Under the pieces are notes generated by a model. That model had not been told where the DNA came from and made no database searches. It saw nothing but the letters and a program-made list of their open reading frames with translations. A stretch of DNA of 64,000 nt from Hymenobacter properus (GTDB lineage Bacteria > Bacteroidota > Bacteroidia > Cytophagales > Hymenobacteraceae), in contig NZ_JADQDP010000001.1 of assembly GCF_015694735.1 (NCBI RefSeq), positions 372,001 through 436,000 of the forward strand, written 5' to 3'. This document shows, piece by piece, positions 1-8,474 of this stretch (the stretch's first letter is position 1; every line of letters starts with the position of its first letter). The translations under genes and the position numbers were made by a program.

Positions 1-381
1 CAGCTTGGCCTCCGAAGGCAGCCCCAGCCATTTGGCCGAGGCACCGGTGGCAATAATCACCGCGTCCGCCGTCAGCTCCGTGGTTTCGTCAATGGTCACG
101 CGGCGCGGCGTCACCGAGAAGTCTACCGCCGTGGCAATACCGTAGCGGATATCCGTGCCGAAGCGGGTGGCCTGCTTTTTCAGGTCTTCCATCATTTCCG
201 GGCCCATGATGCCATCGGGGTAGCCGGGGAAATTCTCCACGTCGTTGGTGATGGTAAGCTGCCCGCCGGGCTGCAAACCCATGTACATAACGGGCGCCAT
301 GTTAGCGCGGGCGGCGTAGATGGCGGCCGTGTAACCGGCCGGGCCGGAGCCGATAATCAGGCATTTGATGTGTTCAGACAT
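1..381 (-). CDS. trxB: Thioredoxin reductase, N-terminal part (cut by window edge)
   Basis: The reading frame opens at ATG 381-379 and runs off the window start, giving 127 codons without a stop. The N-terminus carries the FAD-binding Rossmann motif GSGPAGYTAAIYAAR, followed by GGQLTITNDVENFPGYP and VIIATGASAKWLG, the usual order in bacterial TrxB (NADPH-dependent reduction of thioredoxin, cytoplasmic FAD enzyme). The redox CxxC and the NADPH domain lie beyond the edge and cannot be checked. The gene is on the same strand as rpoD but is separated from it by the rpoD terminator, so it is probably transcribed on its own. Confidence 0.93.
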   Translation of the reverse strand, partial: MSEHIKCLIIGSGPAGYTAAIYAARANMAPVMYMGLQPGGQLTITNDVENFPGYPDGIMGPEMMEDLKKQATRFGTDIRYGIATAVDFSVTPRRVTIDETTELTADAVIIATGASAKWLGLPSEAKL

Positions 382-391
382 TGTACTGTAG

Positions 392-410
392 CGCGAAGCC
401 CTGCTTCGCG
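392..410 (-). other. Small hairpin in the trxB 5' leader
   Basis: CGCGAAGC and GCTTCGCG form an 8-bp stem with a 3-base loop, ending 11 bases before the trxB start codon. A further partial copy (CGCGAAGC) lies near 453-460. Position suggests a leader hairpin that could affect translation or mRNA stability. It could equally be a degenerate member of a dispersed repeat. Function is not known. Confidence 0.35.
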
Positions 411-510
411 TATCGTTGAACGATGAATTAGGTAGCTGTCGGCGCAACCGGCACGCGAAGCAGAACCTCACGCACAACCCGGTAGACGCCGGCAAGCGCG
501 AAACCGTACA

Positions 511-540
511 AAAAACCCCAACCTAACGGTCGGGGTTTTT
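511..540 (-). terminator. Intrinsic terminator of rpoD
   Basis: On the minus strand CCCCGACC, a 4-base loop, GGTTGGGG and a T-run form a standard rho-independent terminator about 20 bases after the rpoD stop codon. Confidence 0.85.
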
Positions 541-560
541 CATTCTGCAAAACTAATTGA

Positions 561-1424
561 TTAGCCGAGATAAGGCTTCAGCGCTTTCGAGCGCGACGTG
601 TGCCGCAACCGACGGATAGCCTTCTCTTTAATCTGACGCACCCGCTCGCGGGTCAGGTTGAATTTCTCGCCAATTTCTTCCAGCGTCAACGCCGCTTCGC
701 CGTTCAGGCCGAAGTACAGCGTGATAACATCAGCCTCGCGCTTCGTGAGCGTGCTCAAGGCACGCTGCACTTCCTTACGGAGCGAGTCATTCATCAGGGC
801 CATGTCCGGCGACTCTTCGTCCTCGTTTTCGAGCACGTCGAGCAGACGGTTTTCCTCGCCCTGCACAAACGGCGCATCCACCGACACGTGGCGGCCCGAG
901 ATTTTCAGCGTGTCCACCACTTCCGAAGTGGTCAGTTCCAACACTTCGGCAATTTCCTCCGGCGAAGGCTCGCGCTCGAATTTCTGCTCCAGTTCCGAGA
1001 ACGATTTGCTGATTTTATTCAGCGAACCCACCCGATTCAGGGGCAGACGCACGATGCGGCTCTGCTCGGCCAGGGCCTGCAGGATGGACTGACGAATCCA
1101 CCACACGGCGTAGGAAATGAATTTAAAACCGCGGGTTTCATCGAAGCGCTTAGCCGCTTTGATGAGGCCGAGGTTGCCCTCGTTGATGAGGTCACCCAAG
1201 CTAAGACCCTGGTTCTGATACTGCTTAGCCACCGACACCACGAAGCGCAGGTTAGCCTTCGTCAATTTTTCTAATGCTTGCTGGTCCCCGTCGCGAATAC
1301 GCTGCGCGAGCGTTACCTCCTCGTCGGGCGTGAGCAAATCAACCTTGCCAATCTCCTGGAGGTACTTGTCCAGCGACTGACTTTCGCGGTTGGTAATCTG
1401 CTTACTAATTTTTAGCTGTCTCAT
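561..1424 (-). CDS. rpoD: Primary RNA polymerase sigma factor (sigma-70 type)
   Basis: The 287-residue protein has sigma region 1.2 (about residues 17-45), regions 2.1-2.4 (about 59-115, with [18 protein letters not shown] and AVWWIRQSI), region 3, and region 4.2 with the helix-turn-helix [18 protein letters not shown] near the C-terminus. It lacks the long region 1.1 and non-conserved region of E. coli RpoD, which is normal for Bacteroidota housekeeping sigma factors of about 287 residues. It directs core polymerase to TTTG/TAnnTTTG promoters, several of which occur in this window. It lies downstream of rpsO and pnp on the same strand and ends at its own terminator. The start is the first ATG of the frame and fits the family N-terminus [14 protein letters not shown]. 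Confidence 0.95.
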   Translation of the reverse strand: MRQLKISKQITNRESQSLDKYLQEIGKVDLLTPDEEVTLAQRIRDGDQQALEKLTKANLRFVVSVAKQYQNQGLSLGDLINEGNLGLIKAAKRFDETRGFKFISYAVWWIRQSILQALAEQSRIVRLPLNRVGSLNKISKSFSELEQKFEREPSPEEIAEVLELTTSEVVDTLKISGRHVSVDAPFVQGEENRLLDVLENEDEESPDMALMNDSLRKEVQRALSTLTKREADVITLYFGLNGEAALTLEEIGEKFNLTRERVRQIKEKAIRRLRHTSRSKALKPYLG

Positions 1425-1545
1425 GGGACTAGGTAAGAACGATATCTGATGGGGTTATACGTAAGAAAAAGCCGCCCGGCCAGTCCCTAAGTCAGAGGAA
1501 GCCAACAGACTCCCCCTGACATTAGTTCGGCACCGGGGTACTGGG

Positions 1546-3717
1546 CTAGGCTTTGGCCGCGCCGTTGCTGGCCGCCGCACCTTCCGGTTTCGGCAGCAGC
1601 ACCTTACGCGAGAGGCGGTACTTGCCGGTTTTCTTATCGATTTCCACCAGTTTCACGTCAATGTCCTGCCCCACTTCCAACAAGCCTTCCAGCGACTGAA
1701 TCCGCTCGTGCGTCACTTCCGAGATGTGCAGCAGGCCGTCTTTGCCCGGCATAATCTCCACGAAAGCGCCGTAGGGCTGAATGCTCCGCACTTTGCCTTT
1801 GTACACCTCGCCCACTTCGGGCTGAGCCGCGATAGCGCGAATCCGGTCGATGGCGCCCTGCATGTCCTCCTGGTTGGAGGCGTAGATGCTCACGTGGCCC
1901 TTCTCGTCCTTCTCCTCGATAATCACCGTGGCGTTGGTGTCCTTCTGAATCTGCTGAATCACTTTGCCGCCCGGCCCGATTACTGCACCAATAAACTCTT
2001 TGTCGATGAGCATCTTGTGCGAACGCGGGGTGTGAGGCTTCAGCTCCGGAGCCGGGGCCGAAATCGTCTTGGCCATTTCGCGCAGGATGTGCAGGCGGCC
2101 CTCACGAGCCTGGTGCAGCGCAGCGGTCAGAATTTCGTTGCTCAGGCCCTGGATTTTGATGTCCATCTGGCAGGCGCAAATGCCTTTCTCCGTGCCGGTC
2201 ACCTTGAAGTCCATGTCGCCTAGGTGGTCCTCGTCGCCGAGAATGTCGCTCAACACGGCATATTCACCGGTTTCCTTGTCCTGCACCAGGCCCATGGCAA
2301 TACCAGCCACGGCCGAGCGCACTTTCACGCCAGCGTCCATCAGGGCCAGCGAGCCGGCGCATACCGTCGCCATCGAACTAGAGCCGTTCGACTCCAGGAT
2401 GTCCGACACGATGCGGATGGTGTAGGGGTTTTCTTCTTCCGAGGGCAGTACCTGCTTGAGCGAGCGCATGGCCAGGTTGCCATGGCCGATTTCGCGACGG
2501 CCGGCGCCGCGGTTGGGCTTCACCTCACCGGTCGAGAAACCGGGGAAGTTGTAGTGCAGCATGAAGCGGTTGAAGCCGCGGGTCAGGGGCTGGTCGATGA
2601 TTTGCTCGTCGAGCTTGGTGCCGAGCGTGGCCGTGGTCAGGCTCTGGGTTTCGCCGCGGGTGAAGATGGCCGAGCCGTGCGCGCCGGGCAGGTAGTTGAT
2701 TTCCGACCAGATGGGGCGGATTTCGGTCAGCTGGCGGCCGTCGAGGCGCACCCGCTCCTTCACCATCATGTCGCGAATGGCTTTCTTCTCGGCCGAACCG
2801 TAGTAGCGGCTGAACATCTTCATGTCCAGCTCCGGCTGCTCGGCAACCAGCTTGTCGAGGAACGCCTTTTTCACGCCCGAAAAGCCTTCCTTGCGGCCGG
2901 CCTTGCTGGTGTTGCCCGAGCGGGCCACGTCGTAAGCACCCTGGTAGATGCCGTCGTGGATAAGCTGCTTCAGCGCTTCATTCTCCTCGTATTTGGGGTA
3001 CTCGCGGGGCGCCGACTCCGGCGTGCGGCCCACGGCCTCGGCCAGCTCCTTCTGCAGCTGCACCTGAGCCTTGATGGCTTCGTGAGCGTAGGCAATGGCG
3101 GCTACCATTTCTTCCTCGCTCACTTCCTTCATCTCGCCTTCCACCATGGCCACTGAGTCGCCGGTAGCACCCACGATGAGGTCCATGTCGGCGCGCTCCA
3201 GGTCGCTGGTTTTGGGGTTAATCTGGAACTGACCGTCGATGCGCGCCACGCGCACTTCCGAAATCGGACCAGCAAACGGAATGTCGGTAATCGAGAGCGC
3301 AGCCGAGGCGGCCAGTGCGGCCAGTGCGTCGGGCTGCACTTCTTTATCGGCCGAGATGAGCGATATCATCACCTGCACCTCGTAATGGTAGTCTTTGGGG
3401 AACATCGGCCGCAGAATGCGGTCGACGAGGCGGCAAATCAGCACCTCGTAGTCGCTCAGGCGGCCTTCGCGGCGCTGAAACGAGCCGGGAATGCGGCCGG
3501 CCGAACCGAATTTCTCCTGATAATCGACCGACAGCGGCAGGAAGTCGACGCCTTCGCGTTGGCTCGGGGCCGACACAACCGTAGCGAGCAGCATGGTGTC
3601 GCCGAGGCGGACCACGACGGCGCCGTCGGCGAATTTGGCCAGCCGGCCGGTTTCGATGGACAGGACGCGGCCGTCGGGCAGCGCCAGAGTTTTGGTAATG
3701 GCGTGGGGTTGGGACAT
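1546..3717 (-). CDS. pnp: Polynucleotide phosphorylase
   Basis: The 723-residue protein carries out 3'-to-5' phosphorolytic RNA decay in the cytoplasm. Domains in order are a first RNase PH fold (about 1-140), the PNPase alpha-helical domain (about 145-225), a second RNase PH fold (about 320-545, with [12 protein letters not shown] and the catalytic aspartate region [17 protein letters not shown]), a KH domain with [13 protein letters not shown] (about 570-620) and an S1 domain (about 630-700). Length and order match the family. A short Ala-rich tail ends the protein. rpsO lies directly upstream on the same strand, the widely conserved rpsO-pnp order, with a terminator between them. Confidence 0.97.
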   Translation of the reverse strand: MSQPHAITKTLALPDGRVLSIETGRLAKFADGAVVVRLGDTMLLATVVSAPSQREGVDFLPLSVDYQEKFGSAGRIPGSFQRREGRLSDYEVLICRLVDRILRPMFPKDYHYEVQVMISLISADKEVQPDALAALAASAALSITDIPFAGPISEVRVARIDGQFQINPKTSDLERADMDLIVGATGDSVAMVEGEMKEVSEEEMVAAIAYAHEAIKAQVQLQKELAEAVGRTPESAPREYPKYEENEALKQLIHDGIYQGAYDVARSGNTSKAGRKEGFSGVKKAFLDKLVAEQPELDMKMFSRYYGSAEKKAIRDMMVKERVRLDGRQLTEIRPIWSEINYLPGAHGSAIFTRGETQSLTTATLGTKLDEQIIDQPLTRGFNRFMLHYNFPGFSTGEVKPNRGAGRREIGHGNLAMRSLKQVLPSEEENPYTIRIVSDILESNGSSSMATVCAGSLALMDAGVKVRSAVAGIAMGLVQDKETGEYAVLSDILGDEDHLGDMDFKVTGTEKGICACQMDIKIQGLSNEILTAALHQAREGRLHILREMAKTISAPAPELKPHTPRSHKMLIDKEFIGAVIGPGGKVIQQIQKDTNATVIIEEKDEKGHVSIYASNQEDMQGAIDRIRAIAAQPEVGEVYKGKVRSIQPYGAFVEIMPGKDGLLHISEVTHERIQSLEGLLEVGQDIDVKLVEIDKKTGKYRLSRKVLLPKPEGAAASNGAAKA

Positions 3718-3870
3718 CAGCGGGGTTTGCTTGAAAAAGCGACAGCGGGCGAGCAGCCAAAAACGAGCGCCGCCAGCGGCCCCCGTTACTCATAAGTAAA
3801 TACAACAGCGTGCGCCGATAAAACCAACCATCGGGAGCGGCCTCGGCGCCAAACCAACCCGAACAAAAAA

Positions 3871-3906
3871 AGAGTAGGGAACCTTCGTTGGAAGGCTCCC
3901 TACTCT
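3871..3906 (-). terminator. Terminator between rpsO and pnp
   Basis: A 16-bp stem with a 4-base loop (arms 3871-3886 and 3891-3906, one mismatch) is followed on the minus strand by a run of T residues. It lies 12 bases after the rpsO stop. It probably ends most rpsO transcripts and lets some continue into pnp. Confidence 0.85.
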
Positions 3907-3918
3907 CAGAATCTGGAC

Positions 3919-4194
3919 TTACTTGCGGATGCCCAGCTCCTTGATGATGGCGCGGTAGCGGTTGATTTCGCGGTGCTGCAGGTAATCCAGCATGCTGCGG
4001 CGCTTACCTACCAGCTTCAGCAGGCCCAGGCGGGTGCTGTGGTCCTTCTTGTTCACCTTGAGGTGCTCGGTCAGGTGGTTGATGCGGTGGGTGAAGAGCG
4101 CAATCTGCGACTCGGCCGAACCGGTATCGGTTTTGGCTTTCTGCAGGCTGTTCTTTTCGAAAATGTCCTGCTTGGCTTCGGTGGTGAGTTTCAT
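3919..4194 (-). CDS. rpsO: 30S ribosomal protein S15
   Basis: The 91-residue protein begins [12 protein letters not shown] and contains the S15 core [20 protein letters not shown] and [17 protein letters not shown], which binds the central domain of 16S rRNA. A longer frame exists upstream to 4257, but the start at 4194 gives the family length and N-terminus. A promoter box TACCTTTG lies at 4275-4268, which predicts a leader of about 65 bases. S15 binds and represses its own leader in several bacteria. Whether that happens here cannot be told from the sequence alone. Confidence 0.96.
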   Translation of the reverse strand: MKLTTEAKQDIFEKNSLQKAKTDTGSAESQIALFTHRINHLTEHLKVNKKDHSTRLGLLKLVGKRRSMLDYLQHREINRYRAIIKELGIRK

Positions 4195-4267
4195 CGGCTG
4201 ATAGGAATTACCCCGTCTTTGGATTAAGATGAAAAAGAAAATGATAACCCCGTACATCGGGGTGCCG

Positions 4268-4299
4268 CAAAGGTACGGAATTTAAAAACAGGATAAAAG
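4268..4299 (-). promoter_or_regulatory. Predicted rpsO promoter
   Basis: The minus strand reads TACCTTTG at 4275-4268, an exact match to the Bacteroidota -7 box TAnnTTTG. A weaker CTTTT lies about 20 bases upstream where the -33 TTTG is expected. The predicted transcription start is near 4261. Confidence 0.6.
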
Positions 4300-4333
4300 C
4301 GGTAATTGGAAATTTCGTGACGCCGGCGAATTA

Positions 4334-5788
4334 TCACGCTACCAGCTCTTCTTCCGGCTCAGTGATTTTGCGCAATGCCGGAATGCCCACCCGTTGGGGC
4401 AAGCGACGCCAGAAGTCCAGTTCCAGCAAGCCGGAGTCGTTGTAGGCCTGATACAGGAAGAACAGCCCAGCCGGCAGCAGCACCAGGTTCGACATCCACA
4501 TGCCCAGGCCCACCGGCATCACAAACTCGCGCCCATACTTCTCGCCCATGATGCTGAGCACGTAGTACACGATGAAGAACAAAATGGAAATCAGAATGGG
4601 CACGCCCAGGCCGCCTTTCTTGATGATGGAACCGAGCGGGGCGCCAATCAGGAACATCAGCAGCACGGCTACCGACTGCGAGTATTTGCGGTATACCTCG
4701 ATGCGAAACAGGGCCGAGTTCTTAGCCAAGTCCGTCAGCCGCTCAGCCGAGGAGTCGGCGTAGGTTTTCAAGTTGCGGGCCCGGTTCACCGCTTGCTCAA
4801 TGACCGAGGCCGAATTCGGCGCCAGTCGGGCCGGGGGCACCTGCCAGCTCTCCACTTTGCGCCCCGCCTGCCGGCCGGTGGTATCGAAGCGCACGAAGGA
4901 ATAATAGGCATTCATTTGCACCGGCAGCAACTTCTCCTCGTGGTGCAGCTTCTTCTGCACCGAATCGGTGGCGTAGTGCAGCTGCGGGATGTTGAGCATC
5001 ATCCGGTTTTGCTTGAACAGCTCCTCCTTGGTGCGGCTCATGCCAAAAGACGCGAGCGAAAACGTGACCGTATTGTGGTCAAATGCTTGGCGGATGAAGC
5101 TGGCGCCCGCCCGGTCCTGCGCGTCGGGCTGCTCCACGTAGTTGTGGCCGTGAAAGAGCTCCAACCCCAGATACCCGCCATTAAAGCGCGTGAACATGCG
5201 GCCCGAATCGGCCAGCATCACCGTGGCGTTGCCCGATTTCTGGGTATGGTCGTAAATCATGACGCCGTGCAGCCGGTCGCCGTTCCCGCCCGTTTTCTTG
5301 TCCACCTTAATGGTGTAACCGGGAATGCCGTTGTAGAAAACACCCTCCCGGATGTCCAGCGCCAGCTTCTGCTGCCGCACGTCCCAAAGCAGGCTGTAGG
5401 CCTTCAGATTGGCGCGGGGTACAATGGTTTCGTTAAACCAAAAGGCACCCACAGCCAGCGCCGCCGTGAGCAGCAACACCGGGCGCAGAATGCGCGTCAG
5501 CGCAATGCCCGAAGCCTTAATGGCCGTCAACTCGTGGTGCTCGCCCAAGTTGCCGTAGGTCATCAGCGACGACAGCAACACGGCCAGCGGCAGCGAAATG
5601 GGCACAATCAGCACACTGAAATAAAACAGCAGCTGCAGCAGCACCCCCGTGCCCAAGTCCTTGCCGATGATATCGTCGAGGTATTTGAGCAGCGTGTGCG
5701 TGAGCAAAATGAACTGCACCACGGCAAACGTGAGCAGAAACGGCCCGGCAAAGGCCTTTAAAATGAGTTTGTCGAGCTTCTTAAGCAT
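4334..5788 (-). CDS. LptF/LptG family permease (YjgP/YjgQ)
   Basis: The 484-residue inner-membrane protein belongs to the YjgP/YjgQ family, the membrane subunits of the Lpt lipopolysaccharide export machine. There are three hydrophobic segments in the first about 110 residues, a large central hydrophilic (periplasmic beta-jellyroll) part, and three membrane helices near the C-terminus around FLIGAPLGSIIKKGGLG, the family's conserved loop. The frame extends upstream to 5941, but MLKKLDKLILKAF at 5788 is the usual family start and the extra residues are low-complexity. LptF and LptG cannot be told apart from this sequence alone. The next gene upstream is a START-like protein about 105 bases away. 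Confidence 0.9.
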   Translation of the reverse strand: MLKKLDKLILKAFAGPFLLTFAVVQFILLTHTLLKYLDDIIGKDLGTGVLLQLLFYFSVLIVPISLPLAVLLSSLMTYGNLGEHHELTAIKASGIALTRILRPVLLLTAALAVGAFWFNETIVPRANLKAYSLLWDVRQQKLALDIREGVFYNGIPGYTIKVDKKTGGNGDRLHGVMIYDHTQKSGNATVMLADSGRMFTRFNGGYLGLELFHGHNYVEQPDAQDRAGASFIRQAFDHNTVTFSLASFGMSRTKEELFKQNRMMLNIPQLHYATDSVQKKLHHEEKLLPVQMNAYYSFVRFDTTGRQAGRKVESWQVPPARLAPNSASVIEQAVNRARNLKTYADSSAERLTDLAKNSALFRIEVYRKYSQSVAVLLMFLIGAPLGSIIKKGGLGVPILISILFFIVYYVLSIMGEKYGREFVMPVGLGMWMSNLVLLPAGLFFLYQAYNDSGLLELDFWRRLPQRVGIPALRKITEPEEELVA

Positions 5789-5895
5789 AGAACGCGCCTC
5801 CGAGCAGTAGTGCAGCCCCGGACTGGCAAAACGATGGCGAGGCAAAAAAAGTACCGCTGGGGCGATAAATCCCCCGCGCTGGCCTAATAGTGGCC

Positions 5896-6309
5896 CTACC
5901 CCCCTACCTGCTCCCGCAGCTTGCTCACGAGGCCTTCCCACATTTCGTGCTGCTCGCGGGGGTCGTGGGGCGCCGAGTAATCAATCACGCGTAAGTATAC
6001 TTCATCCGTTACCTGGGAGGAATCGAGGGTGAATTCCAGAAAATTCGCGTCGGGCACCGACTGGCGCTGTTCGTCGAGGAAAACAAACCGCACAGCCTTA
6101 TTCAGGCGCTGGCCCGAAATCTCGGCGTAGTGGTTGTCGTTATCCCAGATAAAATTGAGGCGTTGCCCTTCCACGTAGCGCACATCGTCGCAAAACCACT
6201 GCGAGAGGCCCGAGGCCGTAGCCAAATAAGGAAAAAGAATTTTGGGAGAAGCGTTGATGGGGTATTCCACCACGAAGCGCGTTTTGGACTGAATATCAGG
6301 CAAAGCCAT
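5896..6309 (-). CDS. START-like (SRPBCC fold) protein
   Basis: The 137-residue cytoplasmic protein begins MALPDIQSKTRFVVEYPIN. The pattern of a short beta-strand, the PYLATASGLSQWFCDDV helix region, beta-strands and a long C-terminal helix (REQHEMWEGLVSKLREQV) is that of the START-like/AHSA1 fold, which binds hydrophobic ligands. Bacteroidota commonly carry a protein of this size. The ligand is unknown. The frame continues upstream to 6432, but that part would overlap the tRNA promoter and has no family resemblance, so the ATG at 6309 is preferred. Confidence 0.75.
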   Translation of the reverse strand: MALPDIQSKTRFVVEYPINASPKILFPYLATASGLSQWFCDDVRYVEGQRLNFIWDNDNHYAEISGQRLNKAVRFVFLDEQRQSVPDANFLEFTLDSSQVTDEVYLRVIDYSAPHDPREQHEMWEGLVSKLREQVGG

Positions 6310-6392
6310 AGAATGAAAAACAAAGGCGCCCAAATCACGACCGGCCAAAAACCGGTGGAGCGCAAGAGAAATACAGTTTTTTAGCCCCAAGC

Positions 6393-6425
6393 CTTGCGTG
6401 GGGGCCGATTGGCGCGTTACCTTTG
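6393..6425 (+). promoter_or_regulatory. Promoter of the tRNA-Met gene
   Basis: TACCTTTG at 6418-6425 matches the -7 consensus exactly, and CTTG at 6393-6396 lies 21 bases upstream at the -33 position. The tRNA starts 15 bases after the -7 box, so the predicted 5' leader is only a few bases long. Confidence 0.7.
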
Positions 6426-6439
6426 CACCCACAAAACCC

Positions 6440-6513
6440 GGCGGGGTAGCTCAGTTGGTTAGAGCACAGGATTCATAACCCTGAGGTCACGAGTTCAACT
6501 CTCGTCCCCGCTA
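6440..6513 (+). tRNA. tRNA-Met, anticodon CAT (elongator type)
   Basis: The 74 bases fold into a full cloverleaf. The acceptor arm is GGCGGGG with CCCCGCT (a G-U pair at 1-72), the D stem is GCTC/GAGC, the anticodon CAT is at 6474-6476, and the T arm is ACGAG TTCAACT CTCGT. CCA is not encoded. The pair G1-U72 and the absence of three G-C pairs next to the anticodon loop argue against initiator tRNA. A lysidine-modified tRNA-Ile is an alternative that the sequence does not exclude. The base pair next to the anticodon loop is A31-C39, a mismatch. Confidence 0.95.
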
Positions 6514-6520
6514 CTTCAAA

Positions 6521-6554
6521 AACCGTTTTGGCTTAGTGCCGAAGCGGTTTTTTT
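6521..6554 (+). terminator. Terminator of tRNA-Met
   Basis: A 12-bp stem with one G-T pair (6521-6532 with 6538-6549) and a 5-base loop is followed by seven T residues, starting 8 bases after the tRNA. Confidence 0.85.
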
Positions 6555-6647
6555 CATTTATGCTTTTCTGTGGGATGCCTTATACTGGTAAAAACCCAGA
6601 AACAAGGCTGAACGGAACGGCTTAAACCGGGCGAATAGGCCCAAAAC

Positions 6648-6684
6648 AAGAAAACGCTGAACCCTAGGCTCAACGTTTTCTTGC
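6648..6684 (-). terminator. Terminator of the infC-rpmI-rplT unit
   Basis: Arms 6648-6664 and 6668-6684 pair almost completely on the minus strand and are followed by a T-rich stretch. The hairpin lies just after the rplT stop codon. Confidence 0.75.
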
Positions 6685-6705
6685 TTTAATAACGGCCAAC
6701 GGCAA

Positions 6706-7050
6706 TTACTTTACCTTTTCCACGATGCCTTTGAAGGCTTCGGGGTGGTTCAGGGCCAGGTCGGCCAGCACTTTGCGGTTGAGCTCGATGCCAGCCTTTT
6801 TCAGGCCGCCCATCAGCTGCGAATACGACAGGCCGTGCTCACGAGCACCGGCGTTGATACGCTGAATCCAGAGGGCGCGGAATTCGCGCTTCTTTACTTT
6901 GCGGTCCCGATAAGCGTAAACGAGGCCTTTTTCAACGGCGTTTTTCGCTACGGTCCACACGTTTTTGCGACGGCCGTAATAGCCCTTCGCCAAACGCATT
7001 ACTTTTTTCCGACGGTGGCGCGAGGCCACGTGGTTGACACTTCTTGGCAT
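6706..7050 (-). CDS. rplT: 50S ribosomal protein L20
   Basis: The 114-residue basic protein begins [17 protein letters not shown] and contains [21 protein letters not shown], the 23S rRNA-binding helices typical of L20, followed by the compact C-terminal domain ([20 protein letters not shown]). Length matches the family. It is the last gene of the infC-rpmI-rplT unit, with 147 bases between it and rpmI. In E. coli L20 represses rpmI translation by binding its mRNA. No equivalent structure was identified here. Confidence 0.96.
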   Translation of the reverse strand: MPRSVNHVASRHRRKKVMRLAKGYYGRRKNVWTVAKNAVEKGLVYAYRDRKVKKREFRALWIQRINAGAREHGLSYSQLMGGLKKAGIELNRKVLADLALNHPEAFKGIVEKVK

Positions 7051-7197
7051 AACCTTGAAAGTTTTTGGCAGCCGGCGACGGGATTAAGGTCTTAGAGCCG
7101 GAAGCCTGGTGAAAATTGGGTATGAGGGTTAGAGGGTATGAGGGCAGGGGTCGTTGGCAGAATTAACTCCTACTCGCTTGCCCTCCCCTCGTAAACT

Positions 7198-7392
7198 CTA
7201 GAAATTGAGCATCTGACGCACGCGGCCCATGTCGGCGCTGCTTACCAGGCCCGTGTGGGTCAGGCCACGCTTCTGCTTGGTGGTCTTCTTGGTCAGAATG
7301 TGCGATTTGAAGGCGTGCTTCCGCTTCACCTTGCCCGTTCCGGTGAGCGCAAAGCGCTTCTTAGCACCGGATTTCGTCTTTACTTTCGGCAT
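7198..7392 (-). CDS. rpmI: 50S ribosomal protein L35
   Basis: The 64-residue basic protein begins [20 protein letters not shown] and continues with [20 protein letters not shown], the standard L35 signature. Length is normal. It lies between infC and rplT on the same strand. The 84-base gap to infC contains a run of 7-base repeats. Confidence 0.96.
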   Translation of the reverse strand: MPKVKTKSGAKKRFALTGTGKVKRKHAFKSHILTKKTTKQKRGLTHTGLVSSADMGRVRQMLNF

Positions 7393-7398
7393 TGTAGT

Positions 7399-7434
7399 GG
7401 TTGTTGGAGGGTTGGTTGTTGATTGTTGATTGCT
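7399..7434. repeat. Heptanucleotide repeat tract between infC and rpmI
   Basis: The tract contains GGTTGTT, GATTGTT and GATTGCT head to tail at 7414-7434, preceded by looser copies of the same word. It resembles the 7-base word repeats at the lpx junctions near 50-54 kb. It lies immediately upstream of the rpmI start on the minus strand and would be part of the mRNA leader. Confidence 0.5.
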
Positions 7435-7476
7435 CGCCGACCGGGGGTCGGAAAGCCATCCGCAACCGGGTAAAAT

Positions 7477-8154
7477 CTATTCGGCGGCGTCGGTGGTAGC
7501 CGGAGCCGTTTGGGAGGTCTTGTCGGTGGCTTCAGCCGGTTTGGCAGCCTTCTTGTCCTTGTCGGGCGCGGCAGCCGCAGCGGGCTTCGCGGCGGGTTTC
7601 GCTACGGCAGCGGCTTTGGGCGCGAGGTAGAGGAACATGCGCTTGCCTTCCAGCTTGGGCAGTTGCTCCACTTTGGCAAGGTCCTCGAGGGCCTGGGCAA
7701 ACTTGAGCAGCAGGATTTCGCCGCGCTCCTTGAACACGATGCTGCGGCCCACAAAGTGCACGTAGCTCTTGATTTTGGCGCCTTCGCGAAGGAATTCCTG
7801 GGCGTGCTTCACCTTGAAGGCGAAGTCGTGCTCGTCGGTGTTGGGGCCGAAGCGGATTTCCTTGATAACGACCTTGGTTTGCTTGGCCTTCAGCTCGCGA
7901 GTCTTCTTCTTCTGCTCGTATTTGAACTTCGAGTAGTCGATGACGCGGCAAACGGGCGGCGTGGCCGTAGGCGAAATCTCGACTAGGTCGAGGTTTTGCT
8001 CCTGCGCCATGCGGCGAGCCTGGTCGATGGAATAAATACCTTGCTCGACGTTTTCGCCCACCAGGCGTACTTCGCGAGCGGTGATTTTTTGGTTGATTTT
8101 GAACGGCTCTTCCACCTGCTGGCGGGGCACGTACCGACGGTTCGGGGCTGCTAT
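7477..8154 (-). CDS. infC: Translation initiation factor IF-3
   Basis: The protein has the IF-3 N-terminal domain ([39 protein letters not shown]), the linker ([18 protein letters not shown]) and the C-terminal domain ([21 protein letters not shown]). IF-3 binds the 30S subunit and checks start codons. An extra Ala/Lys/Pro-rich tail of about 40 residues follows the C-terminal domain. No ATG, GTG or TTG start lies upstream of GTG 8130 in this frame. An AUA codon at 8154-8152 is in frame and lies 8 bases after AGGAGGA, giving 225 residues starting (M)[15 protein letters not shown] is chosen because infC often uses a rare start for autoregulation. The GTG at 8130 has no ribosome-binding site and is the alternative. 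Confidence 0.93.
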   Translation of the reverse strand: MAAPNRRYVPRQQVEEPFKINQKITAREVRLVGENVEQGIYSIDQARRMAQEQNLDLVEISPTATPPVCRVIDYSKFKYEQKKKTRELKAKQTKVVIKEIRFGPNTDEHDFAFKVKHAQEFLREGAKIKSYVHFVGRSIVFKERGEILLLKFAQALEDLAKVEQLPKLEGKRMFLYLAPKAAAVAKPAAKPAAAAAPDKDKKAAKPAEATDKTSQTAPATTDAAE

Positions 8155-8169
8155 GGCTGGGGTCCTCCT
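8152..8169 (-). promoter_or_regulatory. infC: Strong Shine-Dalgarno and AUA start of infC
   Basis: The minus strand reads AGGAGGA (8169-8163), eight bases, then ATA (8154-8152). This is full complementarity to the anti-Shine-Dalgarno at ideal spacing. Strong sites are uncommon in Bacteroidota, and here the site decides the start. IF-3 rejects non-AUG starts in E. coli, where infC begins at AUU and is autoregulated, so the same logic may apply. Confidence 0.65.
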
Positions 8170-8236
8170 GCTAAAAAAGTGGCGGGGAATGGGTTTCAGA
8201 CGGCTTTCGGCCGGGTAGGCCTAGGCAATCAGGGGG

Positions 8237-8268
8237 CAAATATCGGTATTTATATTGGCAAAGGCAAG
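8237..8268 (-). promoter_or_regulatory. Predicted infC promoter in the 8155-8474 gap
   Basis: The minus strand has GATATTTG at 8244-8237 (one base off TAnnTTTG) and CTTG at 8268-8265 exactly 20 bases upstream. This predicts transcription from about 8230 and a leader of about 75 bases. infC therefore probably has its own promoter, which fits the absence of thrS directly upstream. In the rest of this 320-base gap I see only AT-rich sequence that should hold the divergent promoter of the lipoprotein gene at 8475; no clear consensus box was found for it. Confidence 0.5.
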
Positions 8269-8474
8269 CTGAGAAAAAAGGAATTTTATCAGGCTCCAAA
8301 ATAGAGGGTTACCATAACCAATGTGGCAGCCCAATAAAGTGCTGGACATACAGTGCTACTAGCTATACTTTGCCAAATCAAACACATAGACTAAGTGCAA
8401 TTCTCGCAGCTTATCTTTACTGCTTATGCAACGGCTAATAATTAATCTCACCAAATCAACCAGATAATACATTG

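Noticed and set aside
6440..6513. Initiator tRNA-fMet
   Set aside because: There is no mismatch of C1-A72 type and no run of three G-C pairs flanking the anticodon loop. It is the elongator type or a lysidine tRNA-Ile.
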